In this document: positions 30,307 through 38,525 of the stretch, piece after piece
Layout of the letters: each line of letters starts with the position of its first letter
Position numbering within the stretch: position 1 is the first letter of the stretch
NCBI GenBank assembly: GCA_028693815.1
Contig: JAQUUP010000006.1
Coordinates: 1 to 61,138 of the forward strand
DNA length: 61,138 nt
Direction: 5' to 3'
Source of the DNA: Candidatus Omnitrophota bacterium
GTDB lineage: Bacteria; Omnitrophota; Gorgyraeia; Zapsychrales; Aceulaceae
The notes under the pieces: generated by a model
Seen by the model: only the letters and a program-made list of their open reading frames with translations
Told to the model about the DNA's origin: nothing
Databases searched by the model: none
Made by a program: the position numbers and the translations under genes

Positions 30307-31080
30307 TTATGTCCTGAGCTTGTATCCGATGCGAAACAAATAAACGGTTATTGAAAACATACTTATTGCCAAAACCATCGAAACAATAATGCTATAAATA
30401 ATATCTGTGTCTGCAACGCCAATGATGCTATAACGCATTCCAGTAACCAAATAATAAATTGGGTTTAATTTTGTGATGAATCGGAACTGTGAAGGAATCA
30501 AGTTGAGAGGATGAAATACGCCACCTAAAAATGTAAGCGGCATAATAAAATACGTATTCCACATGGTTAACATATTAAAATCTTCAGCCCAAAGCGCTGC
30601 GATCATGCCCATGCACGAAAAAATGATAGGAATTGTAATCATAAAATAAATCATTAAAGAAGGGTGTGCGATTGGCATTGGATAAACAGCCAAAGAAATC
30701 ACAAGGACACTATTAACGACAATAATAGATCGCACTAAACTACCAACTAAAATTCCTAAAACCATTTCAAAATAAGACAAAGGAGAGAGCAAAACTTCTT
30801 GAATATGATTATGCCATCGAGAAATAAACAATGATGAACTGGCGTTTTCATATGAGCTTGTAATCGCGTTCATCGTCATCAACCCTGGAATAATAAAAGC
30901 GATGTACGTAATTCCACCCTCACTTAGGTCAATGCGTTTACCGAGCGCAAGCCCAAAAATGCAGAGAAATAGAATCGAAGAGATCATCGGCGGAAAAAGC
31001 GTTTGTGTTGCAACTGAGAGAAAGCGCATAATTTCTCTTTTTGATAATGCTAAAATACCTGTTGGATTATTAATTAACAT
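30307..31080 (-). CDS. ABC-2 type transporter permease
   Basis: A 257-residue membrane protein with six hydrophobic segments and the ABC-2 motif region (IPGLMTMNAITSSYENASSSLF, GGVFHPLNLIPSQFRFI). It resembles NodJ/YadH/DrrB permeases that export drugs, lipids or polysaccharide. Its own start overlaps the ATPase gene by 11 bases. Being directly followed by gshA and gshB, it could export glutathione, gamma-glutamylcysteine or a conjugate, but that is only inference from context. Confidence 0.92.
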   Translation of the reverse strand: MLINNPTGILALSKREIMRFLSVATQTLFPPMISSILFLCIFGLALGKRIDLSEGGITYIAFIIPGLMTMNAITSSYENASSSLFISRWHNHIQEVLLSPLSYFEMVLGILVGSLVRSIIVVNSVLVISLAVYPMPIAHPSLMIYFMITIPIIFSCMGMIAALWAEDFNMLTMWNTYFIMPLTFLGGVFHPLNLIPSQFRFITKLNPIYYLVTGMRYSIIGVADTDIIYSIIVSMVLAISMFSITVYLFRIGYKLRT

Positions 31081-31813
31081 ATTTTTTTTTATGATTGGTT
31101 ACTTCTAGAAAAACAGCTTGAAGTGTTTTTTCTTTCATGACTTTTTCTTTTTCACCGATTTGAACAATATTACCGTCATGGATAATACCGATGGTTTTGC
31201 AAAGTTTTTCAGCCTCTTCCATGTAGTGCGTTGTTAAAAAAATTGTTTTTCCTTCTTTGTTGAGCTGTGCCAGATAATCCCAAATTAAAAAACGAAGCTC
31301 AAGATCGCAACCAGCGGTCGGTTCATCTAAAATTAAAACTTCAGGGTCATGCACTAATGCACGGCACAACAAAAGCCGTTTTTTCATCCCACCTGAAAGA
31401 GCGCGATATTTCATCGTTTTCTTTTCTGATAACTGAAATCGATCTAACAATTCATTGGCACGTTTTTTAGCTTGTTTTTCAGGAATGCCAAAATATCCAG
31501 CTTGATAAATAAGCATCTGCTCGAGCGGGAGAAAGGGGTCAAAATTAAATTCTTGCGCACAAAGGCCAATTAATAGCCGAGTTTTTTGATATTCACTAGT
31601 TACATCAAAACCAAAAACTTTAACAGAACCTTGGTTGTAATTTGAGAGGCCGGTTAAAACATTGATCGTTGTTGTTTTGCCGGCACCATTAGGCCCTAAA
31701 AAACCAAAAAAACTTCCTCGAGGAACATTAAACGAAATACCTTTTAAGGCCTGAAAAGACCCATAAAATTTACTTAAATCCCTAATTGAAATGGCGATAT
31801 CCGAATTTCTCAT
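31070..31813 (-). CDS. ABC transporter ATP-binding protein
   Basis: A 247-residue NodI/YadG/DrrA-like ATPase: Walker A GPNGAGKTT at 40-48, LSGGM signature at 139-143, Walker B LILDEP at 160-165 and the switch His in LTTHYMEEAE. It drives the ABC-2 permease encoded next. It is the first gene of a minus-strand operon that continues into gshA, gshB and glutaredoxin. Its promoter puts the predicted mRNA 5' end at the ATG itself. Confidence 0.95.
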   Translation of the reverse strand: MRNSDIAISIRDLSKFYGSFQALKGISFNVPRGSFFGFLGPNGAGKTTTINVLTGLSNYNQGSVKVFGFDVTSEYQKTRLLIGLCAQEFNFDPFLPLEQMLIYQAGYFGIPEKQAKKRANELLDRFQLSEKKTMKYRALSGGMKKRLLLCRALVHDPEVLILDEPTAGCDLELRFLIWDYLAQLNKEGKTIFLTTHYMEEAEKLCKTIGIIHDGNIVQIGEKEKVMKEKTLQAVFLEVTNHKKKYVN

Positions 31814-31819
31814 GGCGCT

Positions 31820-31848
31820 ATTATAAAGACCTGCCCCCGATATGTCAA
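31820..31848 (-). promoter_or_regulatory. Perfect consensus promoter, leaderless, for the ABC-gsh operon
   Basis: Minus strand: TTGACA at 31848-31843, 17-base spacer, TATAAT at 31825-31820, both perfect. Six bases then lead to the ATG at 31813-31811, so the expected transcription start is the A of the ATG or next to it. There is no room for a ribosome site. Confidence 0.9.
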
Positions 31849-31886
31849 TAAAATGAAAGCGTTTTCTTAAAAGCAGCTTTAACCCA

Positions 31887-31914
31887 TTGTTTTCGCCTAA
31901 ACATATGCTATAAT
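31887..31914 (+). promoter_or_regulatory. Extended -10 promoter of the HD-GYP gene, near leaderless
   Basis: TTGTTT at 31887-31892, 16-base spacer ending in TGC (extended -10), TATAAT at 31909-31914, then ten bases to the ATG at 31925. Predicted leader is only about 0-4 bases and there is no Shine-Dalgarno site. Confidence 0.75.
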
Positions 31915-31924
31915 TTTAAAATAC

Positions 31925-33289
31925 ATGGAAACAAAAATAAAAAATCAAAAAATAAACGGAAATATAAATTCCGTTTCGATGAATCAATTCACGCTTGCCT
32001 TTAAAGGCGAAACCGAAGAGAGATTTTTAAATTTTTACTTTAAGCATTACCTCAGCAATATGCGCGTTTCCATGTTTTTAGGAATTTTTGTTTGGGGATT
32101 ATTTGGCCTTATTGAAATCTGGTTTTATCCAAAAGAAGCTATTTGGCACTTACTTGTGTTACGCTATGGGGTTGTTTGGCCTTTTATGGTTGGATCTGTT
32201 TTGCTAACATTCACCAAAAATCCAAAACAACATGTTAGCTTCGCAATTTTTATAGGGATTATGGCTTCTGGCATTGGAGTTATCTCTAAATTTGCTCTGC
32301 TACCAAGCTCTTTTGCTTATACACCGAACCCGAGCCTTATTATTATTTTTTTATATGGATATGCTGTTATGCGTGCTCGTTTTGTTTGGGCATCTTTAGC
32401 AGGTACAATCATTGTCTTATTTTATGCTGCGGTGGCTGTTTGGATCAAGCATGTTCCAGCGCAAGAATTTGCTACAAATGCATTTCTTTTAGTTATGGCA
32501 AGCTTGATTGGAATGTATCTTTGTTATTGGTTAGAACTTTTTTCAAGAAGAAATTTTATATACGCTGAAAAGTTAAAATCACACAGAGAAAACCTAGGAG
32601 AGTTAGTCACACAAAGAACCAAAGAGCTTCAGGATACACAACATGAAATCATTCACATGCTTGGCACCGCCGCTGAATATCGCGATTGCGAAACAGGTCA
32701 GCATGTCAAGCGAATGAGCTATTATTGTGCTCTTTTAGCGCGTGCGGTTGGAGCAGAAAAAAAAGAATCAGAATTACTTTTTTATGCAAGCCAAATGCAT
32801 GACATCGGCAAAATCGGAATTCCGGATAATATTCTTTTAAAGCCAGGGGGACTAGAAGATAAAGAATGGGAAATAATGAAATCCCACACCACAATTGGAG
32901 CTCAAATTCTTCAAGAAAACAACTCGCCCTTGCTCGAAACTGCCCAAAAAATTGCTTTACTACATCACGAAAAATGGGATGGATCAGGATATCCTGGCGG
33001 ATTAAAAGGAGAAGCAATTCCTATTTTGGCTCGAATTGTTTGCCTTTGCGATGTTTTTGATGCACTCATATCAAATAGACCCTATAAGAAAGCATGGCCA
33101 GCACAAGAAGCCCTAAAAGAAATTGGAAGATTAAAGGGAATTTTCTTCGACCCAGAATTAGTTGATCACTTTAAAGAAATATTTCCAGAAATCCTTAAAA
33201 TCGGCGAACGCTTTTCTGACAAAAAAATAAAAACCAACCCACCTAAAGAAGAGACTGCAGGCGATCCAAAATCTGCTGTAACGGCTTAA
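31925..33289 (+). CDS. Membrane-bound HD-GYP domain protein
   Basis: A 454-residue protein. The N-terminal 210 residues hold about six membrane helices (roughly 48-66, 76-95, 105-122, 130-150, 155-172, 180-200). A short coiled segment follows, then an HD-GYP domain from about 240 with HDIGKIGIPD near 292, and HHEKWDGSGYPGGLKGEAIP near 347-366. HD-GYP enzymes hydrolyse cyclic di-GMP or related dinucleotides; all key motifs are intact. The sensory input of the membrane part is unknown. The 3' end overlaps the dus gene on the other strand by 47 bases. Confidence 0.92.
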   Translation: METKIKNQKINGNINSVSMNQFTLAFKGETEERFLNFYFKHYLSNMRVSMFLGIFVWGLFGLIEIWFYPKEAIWHLLVLRYGVVWPFMVGSVLLTFTKNPKQHVSFAIFIGIMASGIGVISKFALLPSSFAYTPNPSLIIIFLYGYAVMRARFVWASLAGTIIVLFYAAVAVWIKHVPAQEFATNAFLLVMASLIGMYLCYWLELFSRRNFIYAEKLKSHRENLGELVTQRTKELQDTQHEIIHMLGTAAEYRDCETGQHVKRMSYYCALLARAVGAEKKESELLFYASQMHDIGKIGIPDNILLKPGGLEDKEWEIMKSHTTIGAQILQENNSPLLETAQKIALLHHEKWDGSGYPGGLKGEAIPILARIVCLCDVFDALISNRPYKKAWPAQEALKEIGRLKGIFFDPELVDHFKEIFPEILKIGERFSDKKIKTNPPKEETAGDPKSAVTA

Positions 33290-34193
33290 TTCTAACAAGC
33301 TCTGAGCGAAGTTTTACAACACCAGGATGATCGCGCAAATAGCCTGCATAATGTTTTCTAAAATCATTAACGCCATGACACTCGCCTTTAAAATTAACAG
33401 AAAGTTTTAAATGCTCGATACAAAGCTCAATGCGCTCCTTAAAAGAAGCTTCGGGAAGATATTCTCCGGTTTTTAAAAAATACTTTGCTTGCCTAAAAAT
33501 CCAAGGATTTGTTACAGCGCCTCGACCAATCATAACACCATCACAACCTGTTTCAAAAACTGTCTTAACATCTTCTGGTGTTAAAATATCCCCGTTTCCA
33601 ATTAAAGGAATTTTAATCACTTTACGAATTTTAGAAAGCCAAGACCAGTCAGCAATACCCTTAAATCCTTGCGTGCGCGTACGGCAATGAAGCGTCAGAG
33701 CTTTAGCCCCAGCTTGTTCAACCATTTTGGCAACTTCCAGAATAACAATATTTTCTTGATCCCATCCAAGGCGAGTTTTAACTGTAACCGGACACTTTAC
33801 GGCTTTGACAACAGTTTTGACAATTTCTTCAAATCGTTTTAAATCTTTCAAAAGCCCTGCGCCTTCACCGCGCGTAACAAGATTTCGAACCCAACAACCA
33901 GCGTTGATATCAATAAAATCTGGACGAGCCTCTTGAACCACCTGAGCCGCGTTTTGCATCGAAAGAGGACGGCTACCGAAAATTTGGATACCAATCGGAC
34001 GTTCTTCATCGCGAATCGTAATTTTATGAAAAGCACTTTTAACGTCTCGAATCAATGCCTCGCTACTAACAAATTCAGTATAAAGTAAGTCTGCATCCAA
34101 TCGCTTGCAAATTAAGCGAAACGGCGTATCCGTGACATCTTCCATGGGTGCCAAAGCAATCGGTTTTTCTATTTTAATTTTTCCTATTTTCAT
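33243..34193 (-). CDS. dus: tRNA-dihydrouridine synthase (DusB-like)
   Basis: A 316-residue FMN barrel enzyme reducing uridine to dihydrouridine in tRNA. LAPMEDVTDTPFR opens the barrel, IGIQIFGS and DINAGCW carry the catalytic Cys at 100, VKTRLGW, HCRTR and NGDILTPED, MIGRGAVTNPW follow. In most Dus proteins the catalytic Cys is followed by Pro; here it is Trp101, which is unusual. The start at 34193 is preferred over an open frame 21 codons longer because a TATAAT box ends seven bases before it. Confidence 0.93.
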   Translation of the reverse strand: MKIGKIKIEKPIALAPMEDVTDTPFRLICKRLDADLLYTEFVSSEALIRDVKSAFHKITIRDEERPIGIQIFGSRPLSMQNAAQVVQEARPDFIDINAGCWVRNLVTRGEGAGLLKDLKRFEEIVKTVVKAVKCPVTVKTRLGWDQENIVILEVAKMVEQAGAKALTLHCRTRTQGFKGIADWSWLSKIRKVIKIPLIGNGDILTPEDVKTVFETGCDGVMIGRGAVTNPWIFRQAKYFLKTGEYLPEASFKERIELCIEHLKLSVNFKGECHGVNDFRKHYAGYLRDHPGVVKLRSELVRIKPLQQILDRLQSLL

Positions 34194-34200
34194 AATGGCT

Positions 34201-34228
34201 ATTATACCGAATTCTTGCCTACATGCAA
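34201..34228 (-). promoter_or_regulatory. Leaderless-type dus promoter
   Basis: Minus strand: TTGCAT at 34228-34223, 16-base spacer, TATAAT at 34206-34201, seven bases to the ATG at 34193. The -35 box is weak, the -10 perfect. Confidence 0.6.
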
Positions 34229-34306
34229 CCTTGTCTCGAGCTTTTTTAATAATCAATGGTATCGGTCTATAGTGTTACTTCTTAAAATTACTTCTTAAAA
34301 TCTGTG

Positions 34307-34334
34307 TTGAATCTTAAATATAAATAAGTATACT
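34307..34334 (+). promoter_or_regulatory. Leaderless-type mtaB promoter
   Basis: TTGAAT at 34307-34312, 16-base spacer, TATACT at 34329-34334, then six bases to the ATG at 34341. No Shine-Dalgarno site. Confidence 0.65.
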
Positions 34335-34340
34335 AATAGT

Positions 34341-35624
34341 ATGAAAAAAACAATTTCGTTTTATACTCTTGGGTGCCGGTCAAATCAATCCGAAACCGCG
34401 GTTTTAGAAAATCTTTGTAAACAGCACGGATTCACACTTATTCCGGAGAACCAAGAATCCGATATTGCAGTTATCAACACCTGTACCGTTACAGAAAAAA
34501 GCGACTCAGACACCAGACGTCTCGTTAGCAAAATTTGTCGATTAAATAAAAAAGTCAAAATCGCATTAATTGGCTGTCAGGCTCAAACACAAAAAGAAGA
34601 GTTAGTGAAATTTTCTAATGTGCGATGGGTTATTGGAAATGCAAAAAAAATGCAATTGCCAGAAATTATTGCCAAACCAGAGAATAATCAACAAGAGGTT
34701 TTAGTTTCACCCATTTCAAAGGAACCTTTTACGATGCCGGCATCTGGAACCAGCGAAAAACGAACACGAGCTAATATTAAAATTCAGGATGGTTGTGATT
34801 CTTTTTGCGCCTATTGTGAAGTGCCTTATGCGCGAGGGAACGCGAGAAGCCGTGAATTTGATGATATCATCAAAGAAGCAAAAAATTTAGCTGCGTTTGG
34901 ACACAAGGAAATAGTGCTTACCGGCATTAACCTTGGAGCCTATCATTTTAAGAAAAAAACAATCAATGATGTTATTAAAGAAGTGATGCTGGTCGATGGA
35001 ATCAAGCGCATTCGAATTTCATCTATTGAGCCAAACACGATTCCATCTGATCTTATTCTTTTAATGGCCTCAAATACAAAACTTTGCCGCTATTTGCATA
35101 TTCCAATTCAAAGCGCCTGTGATGAAATTTTGTCTTCAATGAAACGGCATTATACTGCGAATGATTTAGATTTATTTCTTCAATTTGCTGCGCAAAATAT
35201 TCCCGAGATTTGCATCGGCGCGGATGTCATTGTGGGATTTCCAGGCGAAACAGATCGATTTTTTGAACGAACATATGAATTCTTTGAACAAGCGCCAATT
35301 TCATATTTTCATACTTTTAGTTACTCTACTCGAAAATTTGCTGAAAGCAAAAACTTCCCAAATCAAGTTACTAAAAAAACGATTGTCAAGCGTAGCCAAT
35401 ATTTGCGCGAACTCAGTGAAAGAAAAAAGAATTCTTTTACGCAGAAATTTATCGGAACACGACAGAAAGTTCTTTTTGAAGAACGAAAAAATAAAATGTG
35501 GACTGGCTTAACAGATAACTATTTGCGTGTTTACGCTTCATCCGATAAAGATTTGCGTAATCAACTTTGCCGTGTTTCAATTGATAAAATTAAAAGTGGG
35601 TCATTATTTGGCCAAATACAATAA
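34341..35624 (+). CDS. mtaB: tRNA methylthiotransferase MtaB-like
   Basis: A 427-residue radical SAM methylthiotransferase. The N-terminal MTTase domain carries Cys12 (LGCRSNQSE), the NTCTVT motif and an IGCQAQ motif for the auxiliary cluster. The radical SAM motif CDSFCAYCEVPYARG has Cys152, 156 and 159. A TRAM-like domain closes the protein. CxxxCxxC context and NTCTVTEKSDSDTRR fit MtaB, which methylthiolates t6A37 of tRNA, better than MiaB or RimO. It diverges from dus, another tRNA-modification gene. Confidence 0.93.
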   Translation: MKKTISFYTLGCRSNQSETAVLENLCKQHGFTLIPENQESDIAVINTCTVTEKSDSDTRRLVSKICRLNKKVKIALIGCQAQTQKEELVKFSNVRWVIGNAKKMQLPEIIAKPENNQQEVLVSPISKEPFTMPASGTSEKRTRANIKIQDGCDSFCAYCEVPYARGNARSREFDDIIKEAKNLAAFGHKEIVLTGINLGAYHFKKKTINDVIKEVMLVDGIKRIRISSIEPNTIPSDLILLMASNTKLCRYLHIPIQSACDEILSSMKRHYTANDLDLFLQFAAQNIPEICIGADVIVGFPGETDRFFERTYEFFEQAPISYFHTFSYSTRKFAESKNFPNQVTKKTIVKRSQYLRELSERKKNSFTQKFIGTRQKVLFEERKNKMWTGLTDNYLRVYASSDKDLRNQLCRVSIDKIKSGSLFGQIQ

Positions 35625-35628
35625 GGAG

Positions 35629-35722
35629 TCCGATTTTTCGTTTTGTAAAAAAAATAGGATGAATTCGCCCTTGCTGCTTCGCTTTGTAAGCAAAAGCGAA
35701 AAAAGCGTCAGGGGCTCATTTA
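35629..35722 (+). promoter_or_regulatory. Two-hairpin leader element, copy E
   Basis: First stem TCC 35629-35631 with GGA 35657-35659, extended by ATTTTT/AAAAAT. It abuts TGAAT-TC-GCCC (35660-35670), pairing with GGGC-TC-ATTTA (35712-35722), where G-U replaces A-U. Inside, TTCGCTTT pairs with AAAGCGAA. AAGGAGG follows at once, then GTG 35735. It starts five bases after the mtaB stop. Confidence 0.78.
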
Positions 35723-35734
35723 AAGGAGGCGCGA

Positions 35735-35902
35735 GTGACACAATTACCAATGAAGGTTAATATTCAAAAAATTCCTAATAATCCTGATGTTTTTGAATTT
35801 ACAATTGCAACGCCAGCATTGCGCACACAATTCCGTTTGCCTCGGCCAGTCGTTAATCAATTGCGTATTTTAATTGAAAAAATTTTATTTGATAAAAAAT
35901 GA
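35735..35902 (+). CDS. Small protein, unknown, coupled to rlpA-like gene
   Basis: A 55-residue frame starting at GTG 35735, with AAAGGAGG at 35722-35729, and ending in a TGA that overlaps the next ATG by four bases (ATGA). The product reads as a small alpha/beta protein (VNIQKIPNNPDVFEFTIATP, then FRLPRPVVNQLRILIEKIL). I recognise no family. The strong ribosome site, the leader element just before it and the coupling to the next gene make it a credible gene despite its size. Confidence 0.7.
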   Translation: MTQLPMKVNIQKIPNNPDVFEFTIATPALRTQFRLPRPVVNQLRILIEKILFDKK

Positions 35903-36324
35903 ACAGAAGAAATATTCCTTTTTTGACAAAATACGTGCTTTTACTCAAGCATTTCTTGACACAACCTAAGCCTTTAAAACTTTTTATTCTCTTGGTTGTC
36001 GCTAGCTTGATCTGTCTTTTTTGTACAACGCATAGGAGTCGAGTTGGAATTGCATCCTGGTATGGAAAAGTCAGCCGAAAGAAGACTGCGAATGGTGAGC
36101 GTTATGACCGTGATGCGTACACTGCGGCTCATCGAACACTAGCATTTGGAACATTGGTTAAAGTCAAAAACTTAACCAATGGTAAATTTATTGTTGTTCG
36201 CGTCAATGATCGAGGGCCCTACGTCAGAGGGAGAATTATTGACTTATCCTACGCAGCAGCCAAAAAAATTGATATAATTAAAAAAGGAATTACAAAAGTT
36301 CATCTTGAAATCTTTAAACTGTAA
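35899..36324 (+). CDS. rlpA: RlpA-like DPBB-domain protein
   Basis: A 141-residue protein with an N-terminal membrane anchor or signal (about 28-45) and a C-terminal double-psi beta-barrel. RlpA motifs are complete: GIASWYG, TANGERYD, TAAHRTLAFGT with its His, and VRVNDRGPYVRGRIIDLSYAAA with the catalytic Asp. RlpA proteins cut or bind denuded glycan strands at the septum. It lacks the SPOR domain of the long form and no LxxC lipobox is clear, though CLFC near the end of the anchor could be one. Coupled to the 55-residue ORF. Confidence 0.88.
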   Translation: MNRRNIPFLTKYVLLLKHFLTQPKPLKLFILLVVASLICLFCTTHRSRVGIASWYGKVSRKKTANGERYDRDAYTAAHRTLAFGTLVKVKNLTNGKFIVVRVNDRGPYVRGRIIDLSYAAAKKIDIIKKGITKVHLEIFKL

Positions 36325-36333
36325 TACACATTT

Positions 36334-38037
36334 ATGTTTGAACGAATAAAGCACAGCTCAATTATAAAAAAAATTATTTCTTTATCGATTAACTGCGAAA
36401 TTGCCATTATTATTGTCGGTATTCTTTTAAGAGTGAGGCATTACCTGTCAAATTGCTCACTTTGGACAGATGAGACATATGTTGCCTTAAGTATTGTAGG
36501 CCGATCACTTTCTGAGATTATTCGACATGTTGTTATTTTCCCGGAGCTGGCTAAAGCGCCCCTTGGGTTTCTTGTATTTGAAAAAATCGCAATTTTAACC
36601 ACAGGCAATACAGAGCTTGTTTTAAAATTTTTTCCTTTTCTGTTTGGCACAGGCGCGTTAATATTATTCTATTTTTTTCTTAAACGTTATTTTTCTTATG
36701 GTGTCCGCTCATGGTCGCTGGTTTTATTCGCGCTATCTCCAATTCTTGTATATTATTCGGCTGAAGTTAAACAATACTCGATGGATGTTTTCTTTGCGCT
36801 GGTCCTGTTGCTATTCATTCCGTTTTTTAAGATCCAACAATTAAATCTTAAAAAAATATTTTTTTTATCTTTTCTTGGAGCATCCGTGGTTTGGTTTTCG
36901 AATGCTTGCCTTTTTGTATTAGTCGGAATTGGCGCGACCATGTGCTTGGAAATTTTAACAAAAAAAGAGTGGAAGAAAATTTTTTTTGTGACCCCAATCT
37001 TTACTGCTTGGATAACGAGCCTGGCCGGATTGTACCAAATTTCTTTTAAACATATGGTCAGCATGGACAGCCTAACTAGCTCTTGGCCTGGCGCTTTTGG
37101 TCCCAAACCATTTTTTACTATCGAAGGTGCTACGTGGCTTAAAACAGTTTTCAGTGAAATGTTTATAAACCCTGGGGCAATGGCTTTTCCACTTTTCTGT
37201 GGCCTTTTATTTTTTATTGGAATAATTGATCTTTTTAGAAAAGAGAGAAAACTCTGCTGTTATTTAGGAATCCCAATTTTTATTACGCTCTTGGCTGCAA
37301 TTTTAGGCAAATATCCTTTTCGTGGACGGCTATTGATATTCTTAGTACCATCATTGATTATTTTTGTTATTCATGGAATCTTTTGGATCAGTTCTTTTTT
37401 TAGGAAATACAAAACAATTACCGTCTTTTTCCTTGTATTCATCATCTCTCATTCAGCACTCATAAAAACTTCAAATTCTTTTGTTTCTAGCTATTGCCAG
37501 CAAGATAATCGTAAAATGTTAAGCACGTTTAAAGAAAAATATAAAGAGGGAGACATTTTTTTTTCAACCCCACACGGATTATTGGCATTTTGGTATTATT
37601 CCACCAGCCTTAACTATGGATCTTTTTTTCCGAAAACAGAATTTCCAACTATTCCGTTTCTAAGAGGGATCAAAGTTGGGCGTTTTTCTCGATTTGATGT
37701 CACTGGCAGTGATCGCTACGTAACTTACCTTTACGAGTATGTGTTTCTTGATAGTAATAATTGCTTTCAAAGATCCCTTCCGGAAGAAAAAAGGTATTAT
37801 ATTTTAAAAAATAATCCAGTTTTCAATGATATTGATGCCAAGAGAGCTTGGGTTTTCTTCTCTGGACCAGATTCAGAGCTGCAGAACATTGTCATCGATT
37901 CTTTTTCTAGGAGGTGGCAAAAAATTTGGCAACTCGAAGGCAGGGGTGCTTCAATATATTTATTTAATCTAGAAAACGATATCTTTAATTATTACAAAAA
38001 TTTTGAAGCATCTGAACAGCGAGGGAACATCAAATGA
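36334..38037 (+). CDS. Multi-pass membrane glycosyltransferase, GT39/ArnT-like
   Basis: A 567-residue protein with some 10 to 12 membrane helices in the first 400 residues and a soluble C-terminal domain. Early on LWTDETYVALSIV carries the Asp-Glu pair expected of the GT-C fold catalytic loop, and SPILVYYSAEVKQYS resembles the second conserved loop of PMT/ArnT-type enzymes that move sugars from polyprenyl phosphate. The acceptor is unknown. It begins 9 bases after rlpA and overlaps the deaminase gene by ATGA. Confidence 0.8.
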   Translation: MFERIKHSSIIKKIISLSINCEIAIIIVGILLRVRHYLSNCSLWTDETYVALSIVGRSLSEIIRHVVIFPELAKAPLGFLVFEKIAILTTGNTELVLKFFPFLFGTGALILFYFFLKRYFSYGVRSWSLVLFALSPILVYYSAEVKQYSMDVFFALVLLLFIPFFKIQQLNLKKIFFLSFLGASVVWFSNACLFVLVGIGATMCLEILTKKEWKKIFFVTPIFTAWITSLAGLYQISFKHMVSMDSLTSSWPGAFGPKPFFTIEGATWLKTVFSEMFINPGAMAFPLFCGLLFFIGIIDLFRKERKLCCYLGIPIFITLLAAILGKYPFRGRLLIFLVPSLIIFVIHGIFWISSFFRKYKTITVFFLVFIISHSALIKTSNSFVSSYCQQDNRKMLSTFKEKYKEGDIFFSTPHGLLAFWYYSTSLNYGSFFPKTEFPTIPFLRGIKVGRFSRFDVTGSDRYVTYLYEYVFLDSNNCFQRSLPEEKRYYILKNNPVFNDIDAKRAWVFFSGPDSELQNIVIDSFSRRWQKIWQLEGRGASIYLFNLENDIFNYYKNFEASEQRGNIK

Positions 38038-38510
38038 TAAAAAATGATAAGAAAAATATGGCACTTGCCATGCAAAAAGCTCAACAAGGTATCAAAGTAG
38101 GTCAAACCCCTTTTGGTGCGTGCATTGTCAAAAACAATATAATAATTGCTTGCTCACACAATAAAGTATGGAAAACTACAGACATTACTGCGCACGCCGA
38201 AATTGTCGCGATTCGTCTTGCCTGTAAAAAACTAAAAACAATCGATTTGTCAGGTTGCACTATTTATTCGACCTGCGAACCTTGCCCAATGTGCTTCAGT
38301 GCTTGTCACTGGGCAAAGATTTCCAAAATTGTTTATGGCGCAAGAATTTCTGACGCTAAAGAATATGGATTTAACGAACTTAGCATCTCAAACGCAACCA
38401 TGAAAACAAAAAGCAAAAGCTCTATGAAAATCATAAAAGATTTTATGCGCGAAGAAAATATTAGGGTTTTTGAAGAATTTAACAAAAAAAAGAACAAACG
38501 TCTCTATTAA
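38034..38510 (+). CDS. Nucleoside deaminase, guanine-deaminase-like
   Basis: A 158-residue zinc deaminase. HAE with zinc His54 and catalytic Glu56, and PCPMC with Cys84 and Cys87, define the CDA fold. The region YGARISDAKEYGFNEL is typical of the GuaD-type guanine deaminases and differs from TadA. Cytosolic purine salvage is the likely role. Start overlaps the membrane glycosyltransferase stop (ATGA). Confidence 0.88.
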   Translation: MIKNDKKNMALAMQKAQQGIKVGQTPFGACIVKNNIIIACSHNKVWKTTDITAHAEIVAIRLACKKLKTIDLSGCTIYSTCEPCPMCFSACHWAKISKIVYGARISDAKEYGFNELSISNATMKTKSKSSMKIIKDFMREENIRVFEEFNKKKNKRLY

Positions 38511-38525
38511 AAGATTGGATTACTT

